A DNA stretch of 64,000 nt from Vibrio sp. HB236076 (GCF_040957575.1 NZ_CP162601.1:1302001-1366000), one strand, 5' to 3'; shown: positions 1 through 9,175, numbered from the stretch's first letter. The notes: generated by a model not told the origin, from the letters alone. Numbers and translations: made by a program.

Positions 1-492
1 TCGATGAATGAATGGATCAATCAATGGATGACATCTTCTGATCCTAATCACGAATGGACATCTTATTTACCAGATTATATTGATGTTAGCCCCTTTATCG
101 CAGGGGTGATCACCATAGGCTTCATCTTTGGCGCTTATATGGCTGAGACTTTCCGGGGTGCGATGATGGCGGTTGATCGCGGTGAGCTTGAAGCGGCAAA
201 AGCGTATGGGATGAGCCCAAGTATGGCTTTTAGGCGAGTGATGCTACCGCAAATGGTTCGCCATGCCTTACCAGGATTTGGCAACAATTGGTTAGTTCTG
301 CTAAAGACAACCGCATTAGTTTCGATTATTGGGTTGGAAGACATGGTACGTGTGGGCTCTTTAGCTGCGGGTTCAACCAAAATGCCATTTACTTTTTATA
401 TGACCGTTGCGGTTATTTTCTTGATATTTACCGCTGTTTCTTCCGGTGTGCTCAAGTGGGTTGAGCGAAAGTTTACTTGGCATACGAGGTAA
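1..492 (+). CDS. hisQ: HisQ-type amino-acid ABC transporter permease, 5' end missing
   Basis: Inner-membrane permease of a polar amino-acid (histidine/arginine/lysine-type) ABC importer. The frame is open to the first base and HisQ proteins are about 228 aa, so the roughly 163 residues seen are the C-terminal part; the ATG at base 4 is probably internal. The cytoplasmic EAA loop that docks on the ATPase is visible (GELEAAKAYGMSP), followed by hydrophobic helices. The stop lies 3 bases before the next permease, so the pair is co-translated. The substrate is inferred from similarity to HisQ/ArtQ and is not shown; the binding protein and ATPase would lie upstream. Confidence 0.88.
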   Translation, partial: SMNEWINQWMTSSDPNHEWTSYLPDYIDVSPFIAGVITIGFIFGAYMAETFRGAMMAVDRGELEAAKAYGMSPSMAFRRVMLPQMVRHALPGFGNNWLVLLKTTALVSIIGLEDMVRVGSLAAGSTKMPFTFYMTVAVIFLIFTAVSSGVLKWVERKFTWHTR

Positions 493-495
493 GTA

Positions 496-1173
496 ATGGA
501 TTTTTCACTAGTTTATGAAAGTATTGATGTATATTTGGACGGCCTTTGGACCACGGTTTGGTTGGTTGGCCTATCGTTGCTATTGGGTATTATTGTGGCG
601 ATTCCACTGGCGTTGGCACGCAATAGTCGCTTCTGGTGGCTTTATTCTCCAACCTGGGCATACATCTATTTCTTTCGTGGTACCCCGTTACTGGTTCAAC
701 TTTATTTGATCTACTATGGTATGGATCAATTCTTTCCCGTTAAAGATACCCTTTGGCAACATGCCTGGTTTTGTGCTTTAGTGTCGTTTGTCCTTAACAC
801 GTCAGCTTACACCGCTGAAATTATTCGCGGCGCGATTAACGGTTTGCCTAAAGGGGAAGTGGAAGCAGCCAAAGCATATGGTATGAGCCCGGTAAAAGCC
901 TATCAACGTATCGTATTACCCAGTGCGCTAAGAAGAGCATTACCTGCTTACAGTAACGAAGTGATCTTCATGCTTCATGGCTCTGCCGTTGCTGGCATTG
1001 TTACCATTATAGACTTAACGGGCGCAGCGAGACTGGTGAACTCTCGTTATTATGCCCCTTTTGAGGCTTTTTTGACCGCCGGTTTGTTCTATATGATGCT
1101 GACATTCACCCTTATCTGGTGTTTTAAAAAGGCTGAGCAACGGTTTTTGGCCCATATGCAAGCAAGAAACTAG
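496..1173 (+). CDS. hisM: HisM-type amino-acid ABC transporter permease
   Basis: Second permease subunit, 225 aa, close to the usual length of HisM (about 238). It forms the translocation pore with the HisQ-like partner encoded 3 bases upstream. Visible features are an N-terminal helix, the FFRGTPLLVQL segment typical of HisM/ArtM proteins, the EAA loop (GEVEAAKAYGMSP, about residues 115-127), and LPAYSNEVIFMLHGSA, which closely resembles HisM. A strong hairpin terminator follows, so this is the last gene of its operon. Amino-acid specificity (histidine versus arginine) cannot be decided from sequence by eye. Confidence 0.88.
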   Translation: MDFSLVYESIDVYLDGLWTTVWLVGLSLLLGIIVAIPLALARNSRFWWLYSPTWAYIYFFRGTPLLVQLYLIYYGMDQFFPVKDTLWQHAWFCALVSFVLNTSAYTAEIIRGAINGLPKGEVEAAKAYGMSPVKAYQRIVLPSALRRALPAYSNEVIFMLHGSAVAGIVTIIDLTGAARLVNSRYYAPFEAFLTAGLFYMMLTFTLIWCFKKAEQRFLAHMQARN

Positions 1174-1198
1174 CTTTTTACTCGTAGCTTAAGCAAGC

Positions 1199-1359
1199 TT
1201 AATAGGACACACACGGTAAATAAAAAGGATCGCATTACGCGATCCTTTTTTGTTTGAATGATACTAATATTTAACCGGGCATTACTTAACGGGACACACA
1301 CCATTAGACAAACTAGGGTGTGTGTCCCGTTAATATTTTTAAAGTGTGTGTCCCGTTAA
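1199..1359. repeat. Cluster 1 of TTAAYGGGACACACAC repeats
   Basis: Four copies of a 16-17 nt motif: a degenerate one at 1199-1214, TTAACGGGACACACACC at 1286-1302, its exact reverse complement at 1317-1333 (14-nt spacer), and another inverted copy at 1344-1359. The 1286/1317 pair could form a 17-bp perfect stem. The last copy ends 4 nt from the xthA stop codon. The same motif forms a second cluster near 11.8-11.95 kb. Not coding. The dispersal mechanism is unknown; a REP-like element moved by a tyrosine (Y1) transposase is one idea. Confidence 0.8.
1222..1251 (+). terminator. Rho-independent terminator after hisM
   Basis: Stem GGATCGC/GCGATCC (1227-1233 with 1239-1245) with a 5-nt loop, flanked by an A run before and a T run after. 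It ends the transporter operon; the A run means it could also act on the minus strand. Confidence 0.85.
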
Positions 1360-1363
1360 TGAA

Positions 1364-2170
1364 TTAAGCGAAAGTAGACCAAATCGGGGCGTGGTCGGAT
1401 GGCTTTTCAATACCGCGCAGTTCGTAGTCGATGCCGCTTTCTTGGCACTCAGCAGCCAATGAGGTCGTGGCGAGCACTACATCAATTCGCAGACCTCGGT
1501 TATCATCAAAACCGCGCGAGCGATAATCAAACCACGAATATTGCTCCGTGGCCTCTGGGTGGAGGCGCCTAAAGGTGTCTTCTAAGCCCCAATCGAGCAA
1601 GGTTGCTAGCCACTCGCGCTCTTCGGGTTGGAAAGAGCACTTACCTGTTTTGAGCCAGCGTTTGCGATTGGGTTCGCCTATGCCAATGTCTTCATCTTTC
1701 GGGCTGATGTTGATATCGCCCATCACAATCAATTTGTTCGATGGATCATGATATTGATTGAGATAACACATTAAATCTTGATAAAACGCGCGTTTATAAG
1801 GGTATTTTGTCTCGTGATGGATATTGTCCCCTTGTGGGAAGTAGCCATTGAGAATAGTGACTTCTTCACCCTTATCGTCTAGGTAGGTACCGATGATCAT
1901 GCGTTTTTGATGATCTTCGCTGTCGGTCGGGAATCCTTTTTCGATTTTTATCGGCGCCTGTTTACTGAGCAAGGCGACACCGTAATGCGCTTTTTGGCCA
2001 TGAAAACTGACGTGATAGCCCATTGCTTCAACGGCTTCGATAGGGAAAGCTTCATCATGGACTTTAATTTCTTGCAATCCAATGACATCGGGGTCGTGTT
2101 TGTCTATCAGCGCTTGGAGCTGATGCAGTCTGGCTCTTAAACCGTTGATGTTAAAACTGATGACTTTCAT
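1364..2170 (-). CDS. xthA: Exodeoxyribonuclease III
   Basis: Class II AP endonuclease and 3'-5' exonuclease of base-excision repair; 268 aa, the same length as E. coli XthA. Endonuclease/exonuclease/phosphatase fold with the expected catalytic residues: N7, metal ligand E34 in LQEIKV, the GDINISP motif (D and N near residues 151-153), and the C-terminal SDHAPIW motif with D259 and H260. It is the last gene of a minus-strand run dinG-priC-rsmS-roxA-xthA, 46 nt after roxA. No hairpin terminator is seen apart from the repeat cluster just beyond its stop. Confidence 0.97.
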   Translation of the reverse strand: MKVISFNINGLRARLHQLQALIDKHDPDVIGLQEIKVHDEAFPIEAVEAMGYHVSFHGQKAHYGVALLSKQAPIKIEKGFPTDSEDHQKRMIIGTYLDDKGEEVTILNGYFPQGDNIHHETKYPYKRAFYQDLMCYLNQYHDPSNKLIVMGDINISPKDEDIGIGEPNRKRWLKTGKCSFQPEEREWLATLLDWGLEDTFRRLHPEATEQYSWFDYRSRGFDDNRGLRIDVVLATTSLAAECQESGIDYELRGIEKPSDHAPIWSTFA

Positions 2171-2216
2171 ACAAATTCCTAGTTTCGACTAAATAATATC
2201 AATGTGGGGATAAAGG

Positions 2217-3362
2217 TTACTCTTCTTCACCTTCGTCTAAATACCAAAAACCGCGATTGACCAATTCTGTTAATGTTAAGACCAACTCTGTGGTCAGGCC
2301 TTGTGTCGCTCCGAAAACCTCGTGGTTGCAAAGAGAGTCAATGGCCCATTGATCTTGAGTTGAGAAAGACCACACCTCACCGTGAATGAAACAACAATCT
2401 GGCAACTCGTTATAATAGAGACTTTTTAGACCCGACACCTTGTACAACTCACCACCTTCGGATAAATAATGATAAAGCTCATCGCTTTGCCAAGGCGTTT
2501 CTGGCTCAATAATATTGAGACTGTGACGGGGCAAGCTCAGCTGTATACCAATACTTTCGGCAATGACATGAGGCTGCTTTAATTGTGCTGTCATCATGTC
2601 GGTCAAGCGACTCATCGCCAGAGGAGATATCTCACCATGATTGACCGATGGCATGAGGTCAGGGGCGTGCCAGTGCGCTTTGGCGATGTCTTGCTCGATC
2701 AGGTGATCGGCAAAATGGCTCATCAGCTCTTGAGCGTTTGGCGAACGATAGCCGACGGAATAACTCATCGAATCTGTGATACTCACCGCTTCATGAGGAA
2801 AACCTGGTGGAATATAAAGAATATCTCCTGGATACAAAATTTCGTCAATAATTGCATCAAAATGATCAATTTGTTTGAGTGCACTTGCTCGGTGATTCGC
2901 TTGATATTGACCTTGATCTTTAGGGCCAACACGCCAACGTCGTTCTCCGCTGCCTTGAACAATAAAGACATCATACTGGTCTATGTGAGGGCCAACACCG
3001 CCGCCCTGAGCACTAAAGCTACTCATAACATCATCAAATAGCCACTGTGGGAAAGCGGTAAAAGCACCGGCAAGCTCGGCAATATTCGGGTGCCAATGGT
3101 TAGAGGCTTGGATCAACAGTTGCCAATGACTGCTCGGCAGTTGTGTTAAGGTTGTCTCATCAAATGGACCGTGTTCTACACGCCAGTCATCATTGGCATT
3201 ACTGACCAAACGAGAGTCAATGTCTTCTTCCATCGCCAAGCCTGCTAGTTCATCAGCAGTGACGGGGTCTTGAAAGTCTTTAAACCCTCGGCGAATTAAT
3301 GTGGGTTCTTTATGCCAATAAAGCTGCATAAATTGGTCGAGGTCAAAGTTAAATGAGTACAT
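2217..3362 (-). CDS. roxA: 50S ribosomal protein L16 arginine 3-hydroxylase (YcfD/RoxA)
   Basis: JmjC/cupin 2-oxoglutarate and Fe(II) dependent oxygenase; the E. coli homologue hydroxylates an arginine of ribosomal protein L16. 381 aa, close to E. coli (373). The iron triad is visible as H126-x-D128 in GPHIDQYD and H190 in PPGFPHEAV; a C-terminal winged-helix-like region follows the cupin. The start is supported by AGGAG about 5 nt upstream, overlapping the rsmS stop codon, which suggests translational coupling to rsmS. Confidence 0.93.
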   Translation of the reverse strand: MYSFNFDLDQFMQLYWHKEPTLIRRGFKDFQDPVTADELAGLAMEEDIDSRLVSNANDDWRVEHGPFDETTLTQLPSSHWQLLIQASNHWHPNIAELAGAFTAFPQWLFDDVMSSFSAQGGGVGPHIDQYDVFIVQGSGERRWRVGPKDQGQYQANHRASALKQIDHFDAIIDEILYPGDILYIPPGFPHEAVSITDSMSYSVGYRSPNAQELMSHFADHLIEQDIAKAHWHAPDLMPSVNHGEISPLAMSRLTDMMTAQLKQPHVIAESIGIQLSLPRHSLNIIEPETPWQSDELYHYLSEGGELYKVSGLKSLYYNELPDCCFIHGEVWSFSTQDQWAIDSLCNHEVFGATQGLTTELVLTLTELVNRGFWYLDEGEEE

Positions 3363-3369
3363 ATTGCTC

Positions 3370-3528
3370 CTAGGATGACTGTTTGTTTTTTAGATCGTTT
3401 TCAACGATTTTTAATGCCTTTAATGCCGTTTCAATCTCAATCTGGTTACTTTCTAAAAGGTAGATGAGATCGACAGCCAATTTTACTTCGTCGGGGGCGT
3501 TGTCTAATGAAGCGTTTGTCTCAGTCAT
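3370..3528 (-). CDS. rsmS: Small regulatory protein RsmS (YbaM, DUF2496)
   Basis: 52 aa. Read on the minus strand, the product begins [20 protein letters not shown] and ends LKNKQSS. It matches E. coli YbaM (53 aa), with conserved [13 protein letters not shown] and LLESNQI segments. In Pectobacterium RsmS affects secondary metabolism and virulence; its molecular role is unclear. Its ATG overlaps the priC stop in an ATGA arrangement, and priC followed by ybaM is the E. coli order, which supports both calls. Predicted small, helical and cytoplasmic. Confidence 0.9.
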   Translation of the reverse strand: MTETNASLDNAPDEVKLAVDLIYLLESNQIEIETALKALKIVENDLKNKQSS

Positions 3529-4076
3529 GATTGATTTTTTTCTCGATAGCTAATTTGGTTTTCAATTTTGACGATGGCCGCTTCACAGCGAGCCAATCTT
3601 TGTTCCATGGCCAGTAATCTTTTTTGCGCCGCGGTCCTTTCTGATGTTGTGGTTCGCTCGACTTGAAATGTTTGATCGCGAACCATTTCTTTGAGTCGTT
3701 GACGCCATTGTTGGTGTTGGGCAAGATCTTGATATATGGCGTTAAGTGGTTTTTGTTTTAGATGCGTTGGTTTGATTTCTCGAGTACGAATGGTACTGGT
3801 CGCCAGCTCTCGGCTGATAGCGCTGTGCTGAGCAAATAGTTTTTCGCTTAAGTATTGCGCCCGTTCAACTGTCAGTTTTTTCGCTTGATACTCTCGTTGC
3901 AGGGTCGTTAATGTCGACTGCAGTTCTTGTACGCAGGGTTGTAAAAAATGCGATTGGGTCTGAAATAAGTGTTGATCGAATAAAAAATCGTGATATTCCC
4001 CACGGGCGCGATCGAGTTGGGCGGCTTGTGTGTTCATCGCAGCAATTTTTTGTGCGTAGCTTTCAAAGTCGATCAT
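3525..4076 (-). CDS. priC: Primosomal replication protein N'' (PriC)
   Basis: 183 aa, close to E. coli PriC (175). PriC binds SSB-coated DNA at abandoned forks and helps reload DnaB in PriA-independent restart. The sequence is highly helical and Q/R rich, with no catalytic motif, as the family expects. PriC proteins diverge strongly, so the call rests on length, composition and position: it overlaps rsmS/ybaM by 4 nt as in E. coli and lies beside the helicase gene dinG. Confidence 0.85.
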   Translation of the reverse strand: MIDFESYAQKIAAMNTQAAQLDRARGEYHDFLFDQHLFQTQSHFLQPCVQELQSTLTTLQREYQAKKLTVERAQYLSEKLFAQHSAISRELATSTIRTREIKPTHLKQKPLNAIYQDLAQHQQWRQRLKEMVRDQTFQVERTTTSERTAAQKRLLAMEQRLARCEAAIVKIENQISYREKNQS

Positions 4077-4129
4077 AAAGTCGCCTTATCTTCGAAGGAG
4101 TATGGGTAAATAAAAGTTTAAAGCTTGAG

Positions 4130-6211
4130 TTATTCACTTTCTATTACTCGTTTAAAAGGCGGTAAGGAATCAAGTAACGATTTGCCATAACGCTTTGAAA
4201 TGATTCTTCTGTCTAATATGACGACTCTACCAGAGTCTTGTTCTTTGCGCAGTAAACGCCCAGCCGACTGAATTAATTTTTTACTGGCCTCAGGGACACT
4301 GATTAACAAAAATGGGTTTCCACCACGTGATTCAATGTACTCACTGTGTGCTTGTTCGACAGGGGAGGTCGGCACGCCAAACGGGATCTTAGTGATCACC
4401 AAATTGGTTAACAATGGTCCTGGCAAATCTAAACCTTCCGAAAAGCTGCCGGTGCCGAATAACACACTGGTTTTTTGCTTGTCGATCATGAAGCGGTGTT
4501 TTTTTAGAATTTCATTGCGTGAAGAGGCACCTTGAACTTGTAGGTTCCATTTTTTTTGTTTTGCTAGCTTTTGTAGCTGCTTTGCGACTTGGTTCATTTG
4601 CCAGTAAGAAGAAAACAAGACCAGGTTGGCTTGATTGTCTTGAATGAATTCTGGCAAACGTTCGATTAAGTACTCAGTAAAGTGTTTGGCGGTTGGTTCC
4701 ACGGCCATATGGGGCACCAAAAGCTCGGCTTGGTTTGGGTAATCAAAAGGCGAGGCCAGTGCCAAAAATTGGGTGCCAGATTCCGCGCTGTCGTCAATGC
4801 CCGCTTGACGGCAAAAATAATCAAATCGATTGAGCGCTCTCATGGTGGCCGAAACTAAGACGGCGCCAAGACAGCGGCTCCAAATTTGTTGGTCCAGTTG
4901 CCAGCCAATTTCTAGCGGTGAAACATTAATAATGATATCACCTTCACGCTCGGGGTGTTTGGCCAACCAACGTGCCAATGGAGCGCCTTTTTCACGGGTG
5001 GGCTCAGCCATGAGTTTCCAAACTTGGGCAAGGTTATCGAGTCGCTGTAGATAAAAGCCCAATTCAGCCAGCGCTGGCTCGGCTAACTTTGCCGAAATCT
5101 CGCCGTCTTTCATTCGCTCACCAATGAGGTCCGCAATTTTATACGCCGCTTGCTGTGCTTTTTGACTTAAGGATTTTAATTCACCACTTATGGTGACTAA
5201 CCAGTCGGGTAACAGCCCGTGTTCGAATCGGTACGTTTCATCTTCAAATGTTGTCGGAGCGAGTTGTCGATGTAACTGAGTTAAACTTGGGATCAATTCT
5301 TGAATCGACTCTTGCAATTGACTTTGAAAACGACCGACGCGTTTACTGTCGGCTAGGCTCGAAAATTTGGTCACAGTTTGATTGAGTTTTTCAAGCCAAG
5401 AGGCTGCTCCCTTTAAACTGGCGGCAGCGGCAGCGTGATCTCGAGCAACAGAAGGCAAATGATGTGCCTCGTCAAAGATGTAATAACTGTCTTCTGGCTC
5501 GGGCAAAATCACACCGCCGCCAAGGTCGGCATCCGCCATGACTAAACTGTGGTTGGCGATGATCACATCGTTATTTGCCAAATCATTGCGCGCTTTTTGA
5601 AATGGACAATCACGATGACTGGCCATGCTGGCATTACACGTGTGCTTGTCACTGACAATCGCTTGCCATAAAGCGGGTTCAATGGGACTTGGCCAACTGT
5701 CACGGTCACCGTCCCATTTTCCTTGCGAGAACGCTTGATACAGTTCAACGGCTTGCTCTGTCATGGCATCGCTCGGCGGCGCTTCAAAAAGAGCAGACTG
5801 ACCACCTTGTTGTTCGATACCCAGTAGGGCCAGTTTCTCTGCGCAGCAATAACGTTGACGACCTTTAGCCAGCACGAATTGAAAAGGTTGTTCTGACAAA
5901 CGACGATACAAGGGCAAATCTTTGTTGAGTAATTGCTCTTGCAGCGCCACGGTGGCCGTCGAAATGATCACTTTCTTTTTATTGTGTAGCGCGACCGGAA
6001 TCGCGGCCATCAAGTATGACAATGACTTGCCAATCCCTGTCCCCGCTTCCGCCACGAGTAGACGATTTTTGGCGTGATAATGACCACTGAGGGTTTTGGC
6101 AATTTCAGCAACTAAGTAATTTTGGCCGCGGCGAGGGACAAAGTTATCCAATTGATGATGAAGGTTTTGATAGCTGTTGCGTATCGATTTTTGAATGGTG
6201 TCACTTAGCAT
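4130..6211 (-). CDS. dinG: ATP-dependent DNA helicase DinG
   Basis: XPD-like SF2 5'-3' helicase that removes R-loops and G4 structures; 693 aa versus 716 in E. coli. Walker A EAGTGIGKS at 55-63, DEAH box at 247-250 (FDEAHHLP), and C-terminal helicase motifs (SATMRAL, QSAGRLLR). The Fe-S domain is odd: E. coli uses four separated cysteines (C120, C194, C199, C205), but here the candidates are an adjacent pair C122-C123 plus C192 and C202, and the equivalent of C199 is missing. Lies upstream of priC with a 53-nt gap. No LexA box (CTGT-N8-ACAG) was seen upstream. Confidence 0.95.
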   Translation of the reverse strand: MLSDTIQKSIRNSYQNLHHQLDNFVPRRGQNYLVAEIAKTLSGHYHAKNRLLVAEAGTGIGKSLSYLMAAIPVALHNKKKVIISTATVALQEQLLNKDLPLYRRLSEQPFQFVLAKGRQRYCCAEKLALLGIEQQGGQSALFEAPPSDAMTEQAVELYQAFSQGKWDGDRDSWPSPIEPALWQAIVSDKHTCNASMASHRDCPFQKARNDLANNDVIIANHSLVMADADLGGGVILPEPEDSYYIFDEAHHLPSVARDHAAAAASLKGAASWLEKLNQTVTKFSSLADSKRVGRFQSQLQESIQELIPSLTQLHRQLAPTTFEDETYRFEHGLLPDWLVTISGELKSLSQKAQQAAYKIADLIGERMKDGEISAKLAEPALAELGFYLQRLDNLAQVWKLMAEPTREKGAPLARWLAKHPEREGDIIINVSPLEIGWQLDQQIWSRCLGAVLVSATMRALNRFDYFCRQAGIDDSAESGTQFLALASPFDYPNQAELLVPHMAVEPTAKHFTEYLIERLPEFIQDNQANLVLFSSYWQMNQVAKQLQKLAKQKKWNLQVQGASSRNEILKKHRFMIDKQKTSVLFGTGSFSEGLDLPGPLLTNLVITKIPFGVPTSPVEQAHSEYIESRGGNPFLLISVPEASKKLIQSAGRLLRKEQDSGRVVILDRRIISKRYGKSLLDSLPPFKRVIESE

Positions 6212-6724
6212 AATAGGCCCTGAAATATCTCATCAACATGATAACACAAGGCTTTGAAAGACGAATACCCTTTCCTTTACCGTTACTTTTTATCCAAAGG
6301 GAGATCAAGTTCACAAAAAAAATCAGAAAGTTCATGAACTTATCCCATAAGTGTCAATAATAAAACTAAATTCTGAAAATTTGTCATAAAAATGATTTTC
6401 AAAGTGATATTTTCTGATTTTATGTTGTTTTTAAGATTTTAATTCCGACACATGGGCCGATTAAAATTTTGAATCCTGTTCAATAAAGTGTGATCTAAGC
6501 GTTGTTTAACAAAAATGAAATGTAATAAGTCATTGTTTTTATTGGTTATCTTTCCTTTTTGTTGCTTTGGTAAATACATTTGACAGGGTCACGAAACTTT
6601 TGCAATCTAAACCTCGAAATTAAGCGGCACTCGCGAAACGGAATATACCGTGCGGGCGTTGATTAAAAACAAAAAAGGGAACCGGGTAAGGACTCCCATT
6701 TCTAAGAAAAGGCAGTGGATTATT
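6212..6724. other. AT-rich intergenic region upstream of dinG and the porin
   Basis: 513 nt without a convincing gene, between divergent dinG and the porin. It holds a perfect 14-bp palindrome AAGTTCATGAACTT at 6328-6341 and an interrupted hairpin around 6374-6401 (TGAAAA...TTTTCA). A TTGACA -35-like hexamer sits at 6580-6585, but no good -10 stands 17 nt downstream. The porin mRNA probably has a long 5' leader. The reading frame upstream of 6725 can be extended but lacks signal-peptide character, so I exclude it from the porin gene. Confidence 0.6.
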
Positions 6725-7693
6725 ATGAAAAAAACTCTATTAGCTCTAGCAGTTGCAGCAGTGGCTTCAACTTCTGTTCAAGCGGCAGAAATCGTTAAAA
6801 CGGACGAAGGTTCTGTAAACTTTTACGGTCAATTGCGTGAGCAGTTCACTTCAACAAACGATGATGCTTCTCCATCAACTGATCTAAGTGCTGGTTCTTC
6901 TCGCGCTGGTGTTGTTGCTAAATACACAGCGGCTGAAGGCTTTGATGTCATCGGTCATGTTGAATTCAAACTGACTGATTTCTCTGACCGTCTACATTAC
7001 ATCGGTTTTGCAACCGATTACGGTACGCTTAAGTTTGGTCAACAAGCGATCATCGGTGATGACGTGTACGGCGCAGAGTACTCATACGCGTTTGGCGCAT
7101 CTTCAGGTTTCTTGTACGAAGAGTTCTACTACCTAGAAAACAACATCCGTTATGAGCTTGAAGGTGACGCAGGTTGGTTGAAAGCCGCTTACAACATGGG
7201 TGAGCGTGACGGCGGTGATACTGTGACTGTAGATGACAATGGCGATGAAGATGGTACTCCAGAGCATGCAGCGTTGTATGCTGGTACTGCGTTTGGTGAT
7301 CTAAGTGTTCACGCTGGTGTAGCGCATACTGCATCTGGTTCAACCGCTACTGAAACAGGTTCTACCTCTTACGAACTTACTGGTGAATATTCAAATGACG
7401 GCGCAACGTTTGGTGCAACTTTATTTGCACTTGACGGCGGTGACGATGTTGCTGACCGCGCTGCAATCAGCTTAGCAGCTTACGTACCAGTTGCTGCGAA
7501 AACTGCTGCTTACGGTGGTTTCCAGTTTGCTGATGTAGACGCAGATGATTCTGACGAAACAAACGCATACATTGGTCTTGAGTACAAATTTGCAAGCTGG
7601 GCACGCGCATACGCTGAATACGGCTACAGCAAAACTGATGGCGATGATGATTCAGTTCTTTCAACTGCTCTAGGTGCACGTGTTTACTGGTAA
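6725..7693 (+). CDS. Acidic outer-membrane general porin
   Basis: 322 aa. I start at the ATG giving MKKTLLALAVAAVASTSVQA, a classical signal peptide cleaved after AQA/A; an upstream in-frame start would add 25 basic non-signal residues. The mature protein shows alternating beta-strand segments (VNFYGQLREQF, FDVIGHVEFKL, GTLKFGQQAI) and acidic loops rich in D/E/G/T, typical of trimeric 16-stranded porins. It ends GARVYW, so the C-terminal BAM-recognition residue is aromatic W instead of the usual F. It is not V. cholerae OmpU or chitoporin by eye; solute specificity is unknown. Followed by a clear terminator. Confidence 0.88.
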   Translation: MKKTLLALAVAAVASTSVQAAEIVKTDEGSVNFYGQLREQFTSTNDDASPSTDLSAGSSRAGVVAKYTAAEGFDVIGHVEFKLTDFSDRLHYIGFATDYGTLKFGQQAIIGDDVYGAEYSYAFGASSGFLYEEFYYLENNIRYELEGDAGWLKAAYNMGERDGGDTVTVDDNGDEDGTPEHAALYAGTAFGDLSVHAGVAHTASGSTATETGSTSYELTGEYSNDGATFGATLFALDGGDDVADRAAISLAAYVPVAAKTAAYGGFQFADVDADDSDETNAYIGLEYKFASWARAYAEYGYSKTDGDDDSVLSTALGARVYW

Positions 7694-7720
7694 TCACTGA
7701 TTTCAGTTGATAAATTTCAA

Positions 7721-7745
7721 AACCCAGCTTAGGCTGGGTTTTTTC
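7721..7745 (+). terminator. Rho-independent terminator after the porin
   Basis: AACCCAGC/GCTGGGTT stem (7721-7728 with 7733-7740), TTAG loop, then a T run. It lies only 28 nt before the next gene, so the DUF2057 gene either depends on read-through or has its promoter overlapping this hairpin. Confidence 0.9.
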
Positions 7746-7772
7746 ATTTTTGATCTATTAGGTAACTTGATA

Positions 7773-8432
7773 ATGCGATTGGCTATTTTCTTTTCTACTC
7801 TAGCGCTTAGCACGGCCGCGCTAGCAAATCCTTCACTTAAGATCCCTAACGACGTTTCGCTCTATTCGTTAAATATGCTCAACCCCAAAGTCGACAGCAG
7901 TTTATTTGGCAACAATAAATCGGTTGAGCTTAACGAAGGTTGGAATCAAATTGTGTTTAAATACTCGCCCAGCTTTATGGTGCGAGAGGATCTCAAAAGC
8001 GTTTATAGTGATATTATTATCGCAAAATTCTATGTTGAAGACGGCGAGGTGACTTTTTCGCTTCCAGAGTTTAAAAATTACAATCTTGCTCAGGCCAATA
8101 TCTCGCCGTTGGTGTGGTCTTTAAAGTCGCAACAGCAAGCTAATTTGCAATTTGCTCAAGATGTGCTGCCAAGCAACGGTGTACAGCTAGGTCGTAACTA
8201 CAACGAAGATGCCCGTCAATATAACATTCAAGGCGGCCCGGCAGCCGTATCAGTCAGTTATGTGACCACTAAAGTCAATGGCGATGACGTTACTCGAGAA
8301 GCTAACCAAGCGTCAGTATCACAAGTTAAGTCATCAAACAGCACCGCTTTCTCACAGTGGCAAACTCTCTATCTCAACGCGACGCCCAAAGTACAGCAAC
8401 AAATGAAGCAATGGTTAACAGAACAGAACTAA
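7773..8432 (+). CDS. DUF2057 (YccT/CsgI-like) periplasmic protein
   Basis: 219 aa starting MRLAIFFSTLALSTAALANP, a signal peptide with likely cleavage after ALA. The body resembles E. coli YccT: an N-terminal strand LKIPNDVSLYSLN, the NEGWNQIVFKYS segment and a C-terminal QMKQWLTEQ. The E. coli member has been reported to inhibit curli subunit assembly, but no curli genes are present here, so the role is open. The start ATG was chosen because the longer frame begins inside the porin terminator. Convergent with rluE, with only 14 nt between stops and no separate terminator. Confidence 0.82.
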   Translation: MRLAIFFSTLALSTAALANPSLKIPNDVSLYSLNMLNPKVDSSLFGNNKSVELNEGWNQIVFKYSPSFMVREDLKSVYSDIIIAKFYVEDGEVTFSLPEFKNYNLAQANISPLVWSLKSQQQANLQFAQDVLPSNGVQLGRNYNEDARQYNIQGGPAAVSVSYVTTKVNGDDVTREANQASVSQVKSSNSTAFSQWQTLYLNATPKVQQQMKQWLTEQN

Positions 8433-8446
8433 TCAAAAACAAGGAT

Positions 8447-9175
8447 TTATTTTGGCTTGTCGACATACTGCCACTGGCCGGGTAATAGCGTATTGAGGTG
8501 ATAAGGCCCCATGGAAACGCGAATTAAACGCAGTGTAGGGAAGCCAATGTGAGCGGTCATTCTTCTTACTTGTCGATTTTTGCCCTCAACAATTGTAATA
8601 CTGAGCCAAGTCGTCGGGATATTGGCTCGGTATCGCACCGGTGGCGTTCTTGGCCAAAGCTGCTCACTAGGGTCGTCTAAACGCTCAATAGTGGCAGGGA
8701 GGGTGACACCATCTTTGAGCTTGACTCCCTGTCTTAATTTATCGAGGTCGGCTTCACTAGGCGCACCGTCGACCTGTACCCAATAGGTTTTGGCGGCTTT
8801 GGATGTTGGTTGCGTGAGCTTTGCTTGTAAAATGCCATCGTTAGTCAATACCATCAAACCTTCACTGTCTCTATCCAAGCGACCCGCCGCATAAACATCC
8901 TTGACCTTAATAAAATCCGCGAGGGTTTGCCGGCCTTGGCCATCCGTAAACTGACTTAAGGTGTCATAAGGCTTATTAAAGACAATGATTTTTTGCTCTT
9001 CTAATGGCAATGGTGTGGACTTTTTTCTCCCTGACTGAAAATGAGGCTTTTTGCGTCGTTTTTCCGCTGTCTTACTGACGCTGTGATAAGCGGCAGGTGC
9101 AGGTTTGTCAGTGCGACGAGTTTGCTTTTTGTCGGGCTTTAAGGCTGAGCGTGAACGGGGTTGACGGGGGTGCAT
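8447..9175 (-). CDS. rluE: 23S rRNA pseudouridine synthase RluE
   Basis: RsuA-family enzyme that makes Psi2457 in 23S rRNA; 242 aa versus 217 in E. coli. The catalytic motif [17 protein letters not shown] carries Asp101. The first 60 residues are a very basic, probably disordered extension (R/K/P rich) that accounts for the extra length and may bind rRNA. There is no S4 domain, as expected for RluE. The start is supported by AAGGTAG about 8 nt upstream. Divergent from icd, the same neighbour as in E. coli. Confidence 0.92.
   Translation of the reverse strand: MHPRQPRSRSALKPDKKQTRRTDKPAPAAYHSVSKTAEKRRKKPHFQSGRKKSTPLPLEEQKIIVFNKPYDTLSQFTDGQGRQTLADFIKVKDVYAAGRLDRDSEGLMVLTNDGILQAKLTQPTSKAAKTYWVQVDGAPSEADLDKLRQGVKLKDGVTLPATIERLDDPSEQLWPRTPPVRYRANIPTTWLSITIVEGKNRQVRRMTAHIGFPTLRLIRVSMGPYHLNTLLPGQWQYVDKPK

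Noticed and set aside
2583..3041. 152-codon plus-strand ORF opposite roxA.
   Set aside because: Overlaps the roxA cupin core in antisense; no signal or family seen.
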